Shown here in pieces: positions 25,186-33,301 of a stretch of 64,000 nucleotides of DNA. The translations under genes were made by a program, and so were the position numbers. The stretch lies in the NCBI RefSeq assembly GCF_900016645.1, contig NZ_CDGJ01000003.1; one strand, given 5' to 3'. The stretch is from Acididesulfobacillus acetoxydans (GTDB taxonomy: Bacteria; Bacillota; Desulfitobacteriia; Desulfitobacteriales; Desulfitobacteriaceae). The notes under the pieces were generated by a model. The model did no database searches. It worked only from the letters and a program-made list of their open reading frames with translations, and was not told the origin of the DNA. Position 1 is the stretch's first letter. Each line of letters begins with the position of its first letter.

Positions 25186-27724
25186 ACGGTGTACCCGTCA
25201 AAGGCAGACTGGTTCTGAATTTGCCGTCCAAGCGGCGATAAGCACAAGCCACCGCCGGAGCCACCGGAATAGAGGCGATCTCCCCGACCCCTTTCGCCCC
25301 GTAAGCCAAAGGAGACGGATTCTTCTCGATGATCAGTACTTCTGTCTCCGGCATGTCCGTGGATCTGAACAACCCCAACGTGGCAAATTTGGCCGTCGGA
25401 ACCCCTTGGCGCAAAGGAAACTCCTCCCGCAGAGCAAAACCTAACCCCATGGCAATACCGCCTTCCACCTGCCCTTCCACCGCTTTGGGATTGATGGCCC
25501 GGCCCACATCATGCGCGGCGATCACTTTGACCACGCGTCCCGTCTCGTCCAAAATCACGACATCGGTCGCATAGCTATAAGCGACATGATTCACGGGATG
25601 GGGTTTATCCGCATTCAGAACATCCGTAATCCCCGAATATTCCCCTTCATAAACGGCGCCCTCCAACTCCGCCAGAGACTTGTGGTTCATATCCTGCTGC
25701 AATTTGAGGGCTGCTTGGCGGGTCGCCTCCCCAGTGAACAGGGTCTGACGCGAGGCGGTTGTCGTCCCGGCATTCGGGGTGAGGAACGTGTCCGGGGGGG
25801 TGACCTCTATCAGCCCCGGCGCCAGACCGGTCGCTTCGCTGATGATCTGGGTCACAATGGTGGCCAGGCCTTGACCGATACAGGCCGCACTCGTATAGGC
25901 GAAGACCCGGCCCTGTGCCACTTTAAGTTTAATCCGGCCAACGTCCGGCAGTCCGACGCCAATCCCGGTATTTTTGAGGGCACAGGCGATTCCGGCATAA
26001 GGGCTGGATTCATACGCTTCCCGGACCGCCAAGAGGGTCTCTTTAATGGCGGTGCCCTCGTCGCAAATCTGACCCGTCGGATTCTCCTTGCCCGCTTCCA
26101 GAGCATTGCGCCAGCGCATCTCCCAAGCTGAGATGCCAACTTTCTCCGCCAGCAGATCCATATTGCCCTCACAAGCGAAAGCCGATTGCGGCACCCCGAA
26201 GCCACGGAAAGCCCCCGCCGGGGGGTTATTCGTGTAGACACAGTACCCGGTAATGTCCACATTGGCTATTTCGTAAGGCCCGCCGATATGGGTACAGGCG
26301 CGCTGCAGAACCGCCGTGCCCAGCGAAGCGTAAGCCCCGGTATCGGCCGTGATCCGGGCGACCAGTGCCGTAAGTTTTCCCTCTGCGTCACACCCCGTCG
26401 TCAAGTCCAACTCCATCGGATGCCGCTTGGGATGAACCATCATGCTTTCCTGACGGCTTAGGGTCAGTTTCACCGGTTTACCGGTCTTCAGGGCCAACAA
26501 AGCCGCATGATGCTGTACGCTCAGATCTTCTTTCCCACCGAAGCCCCCTCCCACAAATTTACTGACAATGCGCACTTTTTCAGGAGGAAGGGCCAGGATC
26601 GAACAAATGCCGTGCAGATCATCATAAACCCCTTGGTCGGCCACGTACACCGTGACTCCGCCGTCATGATCCGGCTCCGCCAGGGCACTCTCCGGCTCCA
26701 TGAAAGCATGCTCCGTCGGCGGTGTCGAATAATGCTGGGTGACCACATAAGCCGAATGTGACAAAGCCTCCTGCGCGTTTCCCCGTTCCACTCGCGTGGT
26801 GCTCAACAGGTTGCCCTTCGGGTGGATTTGGGCCGCCCCTTCCCTCAATGCTTCCGCCGGGCTGAGCACAGGTTCCAGTTCATCATATTCGAACTTAATC
26901 AGCTTTAGAGCCTCCCGGGCTGCCTTTTTCGAACGGGCTGCCACCAGAGCCAAAGCATCACCGACGTAGCGGGTTTCTTCTCCCACTGCGACCAAAGTCG
27001 GCCAGTCGTGAATAATATGCCCGTGGTAACGCTCACCTGGAATGTCATCGGCCGTCAAAACCGCTTCCACTCCCGGAAAGGCCCTGGCCGCCTCCGTAAC
27101 CAGCGTCTTCAGCAGAACCCTGGGGGCCGGTGAACGCAGTACAGCCCCGAAAAGCATCCCCTCCCGGTACATATCGTCGACATATTCCGCCTCGCCCAAG
27201 GTTTTCGCCCGAGCATCGACCCGATGAAAGTTGGCGCCGATCCCGCTTTTAACAGGAGCCGTCCCGAAAGCTGACTCTCCGCGCAGGGCCTTGCCGGCCA
27301 GGAGAATTCCCTGCTCTATTTTGACATATCCGGTGCAGCGGCACAAATTCGCCCGTATCCCGTCTTTAATGTCTTGCGGCGAAGGGTCCGGGTTCCTGTC
27401 TAAAAGGGCCTTGGCACTCATCACCATCCCCGGAGTACAAAAGCCGCACTGAACCGCCCCGACTTCCGCAAAGGCCCAGCTGAAGACTTCTTTCTCTTTC
27501 TCGGACAATCCGTCCGTCGTCATCAGCTCTTTCCCCTCAACCTTGCCTGTCGTCAGGCGGCAGGCCCGCATGGGCTTTCCGTCAACCAGAATCGTGCAGG
27601 CGCCGCATACCCCTTCGCCACAGCCGTTCTTGAGCGAAGTCAAATGCAAATGATCCCGCAAAAACTCCATCAGATTCATGTCTTCATCTGTGGCATAGCT
27701 CTTACCGTTTACACTGATGTTCAT
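25076..27724 (-). CDS. xdhD: XdhD-like xanthine dehydrogenase, Fe-S/Mo fusion
   Basis: 882 residues. Residues 1-160: [2Fe-2S] domain with GCGEGVCGACTILVDG and CGFCTPGM...CRCTGY. Residues 170-840: molybdopterin domain with EHAFMEPESALAE, VGGGFGGKEDLSVQ, GAFRGFGVPQSAFACEG, TPNAGTTTASRQ and the active-site Glu in YGAKGVGEIASIPV. This fused layout is that of E. coli XdhD and of the selenium-dependent xanthine dehydrogenase family; no FAD domain is present. The last ~30 residues are encoded by a tandem heptamer repeat and are probably not functional. Neighbours (HyuA, YgeW, YgeY) match the E. coli uric-acid cluster. Confidence 0.93.
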   Translation of the reverse strand: MNISVNGKSYATDEDMNLMEFLRDHLHLTSLKNGCGEGVCGACTILVDGKPMRACRLTTGKVEGKELMTTDGLSEKEKEVFSWAFAEVGAVQCGFCTPGMVMSAKALLDRNPDPSPQDIKDGIRANLCRCTGYVKIEQGILLAGKALRGESAFGTAPVKSGIGANFHRVDARAKTLGEAEYVDDMYREGMLFGAVLRSPAPRVLLKTLVTEAARAFPGVEAVLTADDIPGERYHGHIIHDWPTLVAVGEETRYVGDALALVAARSKKAAREALKLIKFEYDELEPVLSPAEALREGAAQIHPKGNLLSTTRVERGNAQEALSHSAYVVTQHYSTPPTEHAFMEPESALAEPDHDGGVTVYVADQGVYDDLHGICSILALPPEKVRIVSKFVGGGFGGKEDLSVQHHAALLALKTGKPVKLTLSRQESMMVHPKRHPMELDLTTGCDAEGKLTALVARITADTGAYASLGTAVLQRACTHIGGPYEIANVDITGYCVYTNNPPAGAFRGFGVPQSAFACEGNMDLLAEKVGISAWEMRWRNALEAGKENPTGQICDEGTAIKETLLAVREAYESSPYAGIACALKNTGIGVGLPDVGRIKLKVAQGRVFAYTSAACIGQGLATIVTQIISEATGLAPGLIEVTPPDTFLTPNAGTTTASRQTLFTGEATRQAALKLQQDMNHKSLAELEGAVYEGEYSGITDVLNADKPHPVNHVAYSYATDVVILDETGRVVKVIAAHDVGRAINPKAVEGQVEGGIAMGLGFALREEFPLRQGVPTAKFATLGLFRSTDMPETEVLIIEKNPSPLAYGAKGVGEIASIPVAPAVACAYRRLDGKFRTSLPLTGTPYSRGQKSEAGGQNEGKMTEAGTEVRSQRPEVRTRGK

Positions 27725-27879
27725 GATCGTCGGGCCTGCGTACTTCTGACCTTGGCCAGGAGGGGCGCGGCCCTTCTGCCTCCTTTCTCTGTCTGTGACT
27801 TATGCTATCTGACGTGAGCGCATCCTTCGCCATTCACGCGGCAGATGTTCGCACCCCTATTGCCTGTCTCCCCCGTTCT

Positions 27880-28066
27880 CCTTCCGACCTCTGACCTCTG
27901 ATTTGACCTCAGGCTCTCTTATTTTCCCTAGTTCCGACCTCCGACCTCCGACTTGGCCTCAGGCTCTCTTATTTCTCCTCGTTCCGACCTCTGACCTCCC
28001 ACTTCTGTTTTGACCTCAGGCTCTCTTATTCCCCCCCGTTCCGACCTCTGACCTCCGACTTCTGAA
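27880..28066. repeat. Heptamer-based tandem repeat, inside hyuA 3' end
   Basis: Three copies of a unit with AGGCTCTCTT at 27911, 27961 and 28018. The spacings of 50 and 57 bp differ by exactly one heptamer (GACCTCT/GACCTCC). The sequence family is the same as in 25035-25185. The hyuA stop lies inside, so the array codes for the last residues of HyuA (RSRRSEVGTGGNKRA). Confidence 0.9.
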
Positions 28067-29425
28067 TACGTAGCCCCCGGACGGCCGGACGTCGAGCAGC
28101 CTCCCCTCTTGTACAACCAAGCGGCCGCGCAAAAAAACATATTCGGCTTTTCCCTCTATCTTAAACCCCTCAAAAGGAGAGTAATCCACCTGCTGATGCA
28201 GAGTTCCGGCGCTAAGCGCCGTGGAACCCTCCGGGTTCCAGACCACTACGTCCGCGTCACTGCCGACGGCCAGCGTCCCTTTGCGCGGATAAAGACCGAA
28301 CAGTTTAGCCGGATTGGCAGCGGTCAGAGCGGCAAAGTCACTGAGACCCATCCTGCCGCTTTTGACGCCATAAGTGTAGAGAAGCCCTAACCGCGTTTCC
28401 ACACCCGGCATTCCGTTGGGGATCCGGCTGAAATCCTCCCGGCCCAGCTCCTTTTGTCCCCGGAAATTGAAGGCACAGTGATCCGTCGCCAGCGTGTCGA
28501 TCACTTTGGCCTCCAGGCCTTGCCAAAGTGCCTCCTGATGGCCCGCGGGCCGCAGAGGAGGAGAAATGACATATTTCGCCCCCTCAAAGCCCTCTGCCCC
28601 ATAGCGGCTGTCATCCAGAAGAAGGTACTGCGGACAAGTCTCGGCGTAAACCTTAAGGCCGCGCAATTTCGCCTTGACAATCTCCGCCAGCGCATCCCGG
28701 GTACTGACATGCACGATATACAGAGGTGCTCCCACAGCCTCCGCCAAGGCAATAGCCCGGGACACCGCTTCTTTCTCCGCCGCGACCGGCCGGGTCAACG
28801 GGTGAAAGCGGGGTGAGCGTTCTCCCCGGCGCAGGGCCTCCCGGGTCAAGTCGAAAACCAGATCTCCGTTCTCGCAATGTAAACAGAGCAGGGAGCCATT
28901 CTCTTTTGTTTTGCGAAACGCTTGCAAAAGTACCGTGTCATCTACTTGCAAAGTGTTCTTATAAGCCATATAGAACTTAAAGGAAGTAATCCCATCCTCC
29001 CGGGCGAGCAGGTCCATCTCTTCCGCCACAGATTCACTCCAATCCGTGACCGCCATATGAAAACCATAATCGGTGAACGCTTTCCCCCGCGCTTTGGCTT
29101 GCCAGTTTCTCAGCGCCTGGGCCAGGGACTCACCGTGAAACTGAGTCGCGAAATCAAGCACGGTCGTGGTTCCCCCCAAGAGGGCCGCCCGTGTACCTGT
29201 GAAAAAATCATCTGACGTGAAAATCTCGCCGGCCGGAAGATCAAAATGGGTGTGCGGGTCGACCCCGCCGGGAAAAAGATAACAGCCGTCAACCCCGTAG
29301 ACCGTATCATCCGTTCTTGTCAAACCCAAACCTAAAGAAGAGACCTTTTCTCCTTCTATTCTTAAGTCGGCCCGGAACACATCCCCGGCCGTAACAATCG
29401 TTCCGCCTTGCAAAACAATGCCCAT
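28016..29425 (-). CDS. hyuA: Dihydropyrimidinase / D-hydantoinase HyuA (YgeZ type)
   Basis: 469 residues, cyclic amidohydrolase. Metal site PGGVDPHTHFD, carboxylated-Lys region SFKFYMAYK, LCLHCENGDL, LYIVHVSTRDAL and LATDHCAFNFRGQKE are all typical. It hydrolyses ring amides of hydantoins and dihydropyrimidines. In E. coli hyuA lies in the anaerobic purine cluster, where ring opening of a reduced purine product is the likely job. The C-terminal ~15 residues come from an intergenic repeat. Order: ygeY-ygeW-carbamate kinase-hyuA-xdhD, almost the E. coli arrangement. Confidence 0.93.
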   Translation of the reverse strand: MGIVLQGGTIVTAGDVFRADLRIEGEKVSSLGLGLTRTDDTVYGVDGCYLFPGGVDPHTHFDLPAGEIFTSDDFFTGTRAALLGGTTTVLDFATQFHGESLAQALRNWQAKARGKAFTDYGFHMAVTDWSESVAEEMDLLAREDGITSFKFYMAYKNTLQVDDTVLLQAFRKTKENGSLLCLHCENGDLVFDLTREALRRGERSPRFHPLTRPVAAEKEAVSRAIALAEAVGAPLYIVHVSTRDALAEIVKAKLRGLKVYAETCPQYLLLDDSRYGAEGFEGAKYVISPPLRPAGHQEALWQGLEAKVIDTLATDHCAFNFRGQKELGREDFSRIPNGMPGVETRLGLLYTYGVKSGRMGLSDFAALTAANPAKLFGLYPRKGTLAVGSDADVVVWNPEGSTALSAGTLHQQVDYSPFEGFKIEGKAEYVFLRGRLVVQEGRLLDVRPSGGYVFRSRRSEVGTGGNKRA

Positions 29426-29592
29426 GTCTCTCCCTCTCCTTCGCCCCTTTTCCCTGCGTCACCGGCAAGCCGCTGCCGGCACCCTTAACGCCGGGCAATT
29501 TCCCCTTTTGCCTGTGAGGCCACCGGCTGCTGACTACCGGATATCCGAGACTTCCGTCACCCGCCTCCCCTCTTCCGACCTCCGACTTCTCT

Positions 29593-30546
29593 TTAGGTAT
29601 CCGGATAAATGTGGGTGCCCGTCTTGCCCTCCACAGCCTCAGCCAGCGACTCGGGGTTGGTAATGATCGCTTCTTTCCCACCCTGCTCCAAAAAGCGCAG
29701 AGCCGCTTCCACTTTCGGCAGCATGCTCCCCGGCGCAAAATGATGCTCTCCGATATACCGCCTCATCTCGGCGGCGCTCACCCGGTCCAAAGCTTTCTGC
29801 TCCGGCTTGCCAAAGTTCAGGTAGACCATGGGCACCCCCGTAGAAATTACCAAGAGGTCCGCCCGGATCTTGACAGCCAGGAGGCTGGAGGCGAAATCCT
29901 TGTCGATCACGGCATCGACCCCGCCGAGCCGGCCGTCAGACCCTTTGACGACCGGAATCCCGCCGCCGCCGGCGCAGATGACACAATAGCCGTCGCGCGC
30001 CAAGCGATCCACAATGCCAAGTTCAATGATCTCCAACGGATAGGGGGAAGGGACCACCCTCCGGTAGCCCCGACCGGCGTCATTTATCAGCGTCCAATCC
30101 GGATGCTCCACCCGGATCCTCTCCGCCTGCTCCTCGTTGTAAAACGTTCCAATCGGCTTACTGGGCTTGGTGAAAGCCGGATCGTCTCCCGCCACCAAAA
30201 CCTGAGTCACCACGGTGGCCGCCCGCAAATCAAAGCCGCGCTGCGCAAATTCGTTGTCCATAGCCTGCTGAATCTGGTAACCGATGGCTCCCTGGGTGTC
30301 GGCGTCACAACTGACCAGGGGCACCCTGTGCAACCCTCCCATCTCATAGGCAATCTCAGCCCGGCGCAGAATAAATCCCACCTGTGGCCCGTTCCCGTGC
30401 GTGATCACGGGATTATAACCGCGTTCGACCAATTCCGCGATGTGTTTGGCCGTTTCGCAGACGGCCTCATACTGATCCGAGACTTCCATGTGGGACTTGT
30501 CGCGGATGAGTGAGTTTCCCCCAATGGCAATAACAGCTAATTTCAC
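29593..30546 (-). CDS. arcC: Carbamate kinase (YqeA type)
   Basis: 317 residues, the standard length. Begins AVIAIGGNSLIRD, with VITHGNGPQVGFILRR, VICAGGGGIPVV and GSMLPKVEAALRFLEQGG. It makes ATP from carbamoyl phosphate and ADP, releasing carbamate. It starts with GTG and lies 2 bp after YgeW, the putative source of carbamoyl phosphate. No arginine deiminase is nearby, so the pair is best explained by purine ureido-group use. The E. coli counterpart is YqeA. Confidence 0.95.
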   Translation of the reverse strand: MKLAVIAIGGNSLIRDKSHMEVSDQYEAVCETAKHIAELVERGYNPVITHGNGPQVGFILRRAEIAYEMGGLHRVPLVSCDADTQGAIGYQIQQAMDNEFAQRGFDLRAATVVTQVLVAGDDPAFTKPSKPIGTFYNEEQAERIRVEHPDWTLINDAGRGYRRVVPSPYPLEIIELGIVDRLARDGYCVICAGGGGIPVVKGSDGRLGGVDAVIDKDFASSLLAVKIRADLLVISTGVPMVYLNFGKPEQKALDRVSAAEMRRYIGEHHFAPGSMLPKVEAALRFLEQGGKEAIITNPESLAEAVEGKTGTHIYPDT

Positions 30547-30548
30547 GT

Positions 30549-31556
30549 TTATCTTCCACCCATCAATAACGTCATTACCGCTTTGGCAGTATGGATACGG
30601 TTCTCGGCTTCATCGTAGACAATCGAGTGCGGCCCGTCAATGACGGAATCCTCAACCTCGTTATTACGGTCAGCCGGCAGCGCGTGCATGTAGACCACGT
30701 CTTTGTCGGCCAAAGCCATCTTCGCTTCCGTGCATTTCCAACCTTTTTGGGCTTTCAGCTTGTCGTCGATCACCGCCGTGGCTCCGACCGGGGCCGCGCC
30801 TGTTTGGTCGGTCACCCAGCTGCCCCAGTTCTTGGGAATCACGATGTTGGCCCCCCGGTAGGCTTCTTCCTCATTATCCGTGACGGTCACACTCCCGCCG
30901 AACTTGGCCGCGTTGGCTTCGGCTTGCTCAATCACCCAGTCCGGCAGCTCCCAGCCTTTCGGGTGGGCCAGAACGACATCCATGCCATAGCGGGGGAAGA
31001 GGAGAATCTGCGATACCGGCACGGAAATCGGCTTCTTATGGCTTTCGGCGTAAGCCCAGATGATAGACACCTTTACCCGTTTGAGATCTTTGCCGATTTT
31101 CTCCTGCATCGTCATCAGATCAGCCAAAGCCTGGAACGGGTGGTAGAGATCGCATTGCAGGTTCATGACCGGAGCGGTGGACCACTTCGCCATCTCGTTC
31201 AGGTATTTATTGCCGTAGCCCCAATTGCAATAGCGACAGGCTATCGCATGGCCGAAGCGCGACAGGATGATGGCCGTGTCTTTGGCGCTCTCTCCGTGCG
31301 AAACCTGCATACTGCTGCTGTCCAAAAACCCGGCGTGCCCGCCCAGCTGGGCCAGGCCCGCTTCCATCGAATTGCGGGTACGAGTCGATTGTTCGAAGAA
31401 CATAAGAAACATGGTCTTGTTGACCAGATAAGGGGTCGGTTCCCCCATGGCAAACTTCTTCTTTAAGTCGAAGGACACTTCCAGCATGGTGTCAACTTCC
31501 TCTTTGCTGAAATCCTCCAGATTGATAAAATGCCTGCCGTGAAAAATCGTCTGCAT
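30549..31556 (-). CDS. ygeW: Carbamoyltransferase YgeW
   Basis: 335 residues of the aspartate/ornithine carbamoyltransferase fold. Carbamoyl-phosphate loop FFEQSTRTRNSMEAGLAQLGG, RYCNWGYGNKYLNEM and the C-terminal YMHALPADRNNEVEDSVIDG identify the YgeW group rather than OTC. Likely works in the catabolic direction: ureido compound plus phosphate gives carbamoyl phosphate for carbamate kinase. AAGGAGG precedes the ATG. It lies directly between ygeY and the kinase, as in E. coli. The true substrate is inferred from the pathway. Confidence 0.93.
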   Translation of the reverse strand: MQTIFHGRHFINLEDFSKEEVDTMLEVSFDLKKKFAMGEPTPYLVNKTMFLMFFEQSTRTRNSMEAGLAQLGGHAGFLDSSSMQVSHGESAKDTAIILSRFGHAIACRYCNWGYGNKYLNEMAKWSTAPVMNLQCDLYHPFQALADLMTMQEKIGKDLKRVKVSIIWAYAESHKKPISVPVSQILLFPRYGMDVVLAHPKGWELPDWVIEQAEANAAKFGGSVTVTDNEEEAYRGANIVIPKNWGSWVTDQTGAAPVGATAVIDDKLKAQKGWKCTEAKMALADKDVVYMHALPADRNNEVEDSVIDGPHSIVYDEAENRIHTAKAVMTLLMGGR

Positions 31557-31583
31557 TTTTTGTCCTCCTTCGTTTTTTTCAAA

Positions 31584-32834
31584 TCAATCCACCCGCAGCA
31601 GGTTTTCCGTACTTTCCGGCATTGCGGCCGCATACTTTTGCACAAAAAGTTGGGGAATGACGGCATACATAGCCGCCGCGTTCACAAGCTCCTTCTTCCA
31701 GGTCCTTTCATTGGGAGCATGGGCTTGATCCTCATGTCCGGGGCCGAAGCCGATACAAGGAATCCCGTAGCGCCCCATAATGGAAACTCCGTTGGTGGAA
31801 AAGGTCCATTTGTCCAGAACCGCCGGCTCATGGAAGAGTGAATTGTAAGCTTCCTGCACCATATGGCAGACCGGGTGTTCCTCTTCAATCAGCCAAGTCG
31901 GAAAATAGGCCTCCGTCGGGTATACCAGCCCCGTATAAGCCGGCCGTTCATAGCCATACAGGGAAACTTCCGCCTGGGCCGCTTTCACCGAGGGGAGGTT
32001 ACGGATTTGTTGAAGAGCGAACTCCGCCGTTTCTCCTGCCGTCAAGCGCCTGTCAATGGAAATCCGGCAACTGTCGGCCACGGCACAGCGTGAGGGAGAA
32101 GTAAAAAAGATCTCGGACACGGTCAAACTGCCTTTGCCCAGAAAAGGATGGTCAAGCAGATTTTCATGCAGAGCGCGCAGCTCCGTCAGGATCGGGGCCA
32201 TCTTAAAGATCGCGTTCTCCCCGCGTTCGGGAGCCGAGCCGTGACAGCTGATACCCTTGGTCAGCACTTTTATCTCCATCCGGCCCCGGTGTCCCCGGTA
32301 AATCTTCCCGTCCGTCGGTTCCGTAATCACGACGAATTCGGGTTTAAGCCGATCTTCGTTCACAATGTACTGCCAGCACAAGCCGTCGCAGTCTTCCTCC
32401 TGAACGGATCCCACCACAACCAGGGTGTAATCGTCTTCCAAGCCGAGTTCTTTAATGATCTTGCCGGCGTAGACCATGGAAGCCATACCGCCCTCTTGGT
32501 CACTGCCTCCCCGTCCGATGATGATCTCGTCATCTTCATACCCTTGGTGTGGATCGTACTTCCACAAGTCAGGATCCCCCACACCGACCGTATCAATATG
32601 GGCGTCCATCGCGATCAAGTGGGACCCATGGCCGATATAGCCCAGAACGTTACCCATGGGATCGATCGTAACCCGATCAAAACCCACTTTCTCCATCTCG
32701 GCTTTGATCCGCTGAACCACCCGCCCTTCCTGACAGCTCTCGCTGGGAATGGCAATCATATCGCGCAAAAAGCGGCTGATATCCGGTTCATACTTTTTGG
32801 CCAGCGCTAAGACCTGAGCATAATCCATCTTCAA
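31584..32834 (-). CDS. ygeY: YgeY-type M20 metallohydrolase
   Basis: 416 residues, M20/ArgE-like. Zinc site segments IAMDAHIDTVGVGD, GRGGSDQEGGMASMVYAG, VGSVQEEDCDGLCWQY, CHGSAPERGENAIFK and GFGPGHEDQAHAPNERTW match E. coli YgeY nearly word for word. It hydrolyses an amide bond of an acylated amino acid or a purine breakdown product. A TTG at 32834 has GGGAG at good spacing; an ATG two codons later is the alternative. First gene of its operon, with a sigma-54 promoter about 50-65 bp upstream. Confidence 0.94.
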   Translation of the reverse strand: MKMDYAQVLALAKKYEPDISRFLRDMIAIPSESCQEGRVVQRIKAEMEKVGFDRVTIDPMGNVLGYIGHGSHLIAMDAHIDTVGVGDPDLWKYDPHQGYEDDEIIIGRGGSDQEGGMASMVYAGKIIKELGLEDDYTLVVVGSVQEEDCDGLCWQYIVNEDRLKPEFVVITEPTDGKIYRGHRGRMEIKVLTKGISCHGSAPERGENAIFKMAPILTELRALHENLLDHPFLGKGSLTVSEIFFTSPSRCAVADSCRISIDRRLTAGETAEFALQQIRNLPSVKAAQAEVSLYGYERPAYTGLVYPTEAYFPTWLIEEEHPVCHMVQEAYNSLFHEPAVLDKWTFSTNGVSIMGRYGIPCIGFGPGHEDQAHAPNERTWKKELVNAAAMYAVIPQLFVQKYAAAMPESTENLLRVD

Positions 32835-32883
32835 TCCTAAACTCCCTTCGTCCTTTGCTTAAAAATTCGATCACTGATTTCCC

Positions 32884-32901
32884 ATGCAAGAAAGGGGCCA
32901 A
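32884..32901 (-). promoter_or_regulatory. Sigma-54 promoter of the ygeY operon
   Basis: Minus strand reads TTGGCCCCTTTCTTGCAT: the -24 GG and -12 GC are separated by exactly 10 bp, with the T-rich stretch and TTGCA of the consensus TTGGCACG-N4-TTGCA. Transcription would start near 32874, about 40 nt before the ygeY start. A sigma-54 activator gene lies next door. Confidence 0.85.
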
Positions 32902-33065
32902 ACCGCGAGTTGAAACTCCGAAAGCAGCCGGCAAAGAACACTCGGCCGGCACCAAGCGCCCGGGCGCAAGCGACTGAGACAAGTTTTCCCGCCCCGCGGC
33001 AGACGGTTCCCAGCCAAGAGGAAGGCCGATCCGTCCCCGAAGACGAGCGGGTCACACCATTAGGG

Positions 33066-33095
33066 CGACAGCACCCTCAGTGGGTGACAGCACCC
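33066..33095. repeat. 20-bp-spaced direct repeat GACAGCACCC
   Basis: GACAGCACCC occurs at 33066-33075 and 33086-33095 inside the regulatory gap upstream of ygeY, between the activator-site palindromes and the sigma-54 promoter. It may be part of a protein-binding region; no known match. Confidence 0.5.
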
Positions 33096-33127
33096 TTTGA
33101 CCCGAGGAAGCCAAAGCCCGGATACCT

Positions 33128-33200
33128 GTCTCAGTATAAGACCTCCGGCTGTCTCAGAATGAGACCCGAGGCTTGACCGCTGTCCGTCTCAGGCTGAGAC
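33128..33200. promoter_or_regulatory. Three palindromes, candidate activator (UAS) sites
   Basis: GTCTCAGTATAAGAC (33128-33142), GTCTCAGAATGAGAC (33151-33165) and GTCTCAGGCTGAGAC (33186-33200) share the consensus GTCTCA-N3-TGAGAC; the last two are perfect. They lie about 255-325 bp upstream of the predicted sigma-54 start of ygeY, a normal distance for enhancer sites of Fis-HTH activators. Half sites are also seen near 32975 and 33266. The binding protein is probably the adjacent YgeV-like regulator (inference). Confidence 0.7.
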
Positions 33201-33245
33201 TTCAGGCTTTATTTGATACCTGCCTGCTCACACATTTGGCACCAC

Positions 33246-33269
33246 TCCCACTTGTAGAAGTGGGAGTCT
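33246..33269. repeat. Perfect 10-bp hairpin after the regulator gene
   Basis: CTCCCACTT...AAGTGGGAG around a short GTAG-type loop, about 35 bp after the regulator stop. It lacks a U-tract on either strand. It resembles terminal hairpins of IS200/IS605-type elements, but no transposase or second end is near. Confidence 0.6.
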
Positions 33270-33301
33270 CACGGTTGGATCAAACTTAAATCAACATCAA
33301 A

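Noticed and set aside
33246..33269. IS200/IS605-type element end
   Set aside because: A single perfect hairpin is seen, but no transposase, TnpB or second end is nearby.
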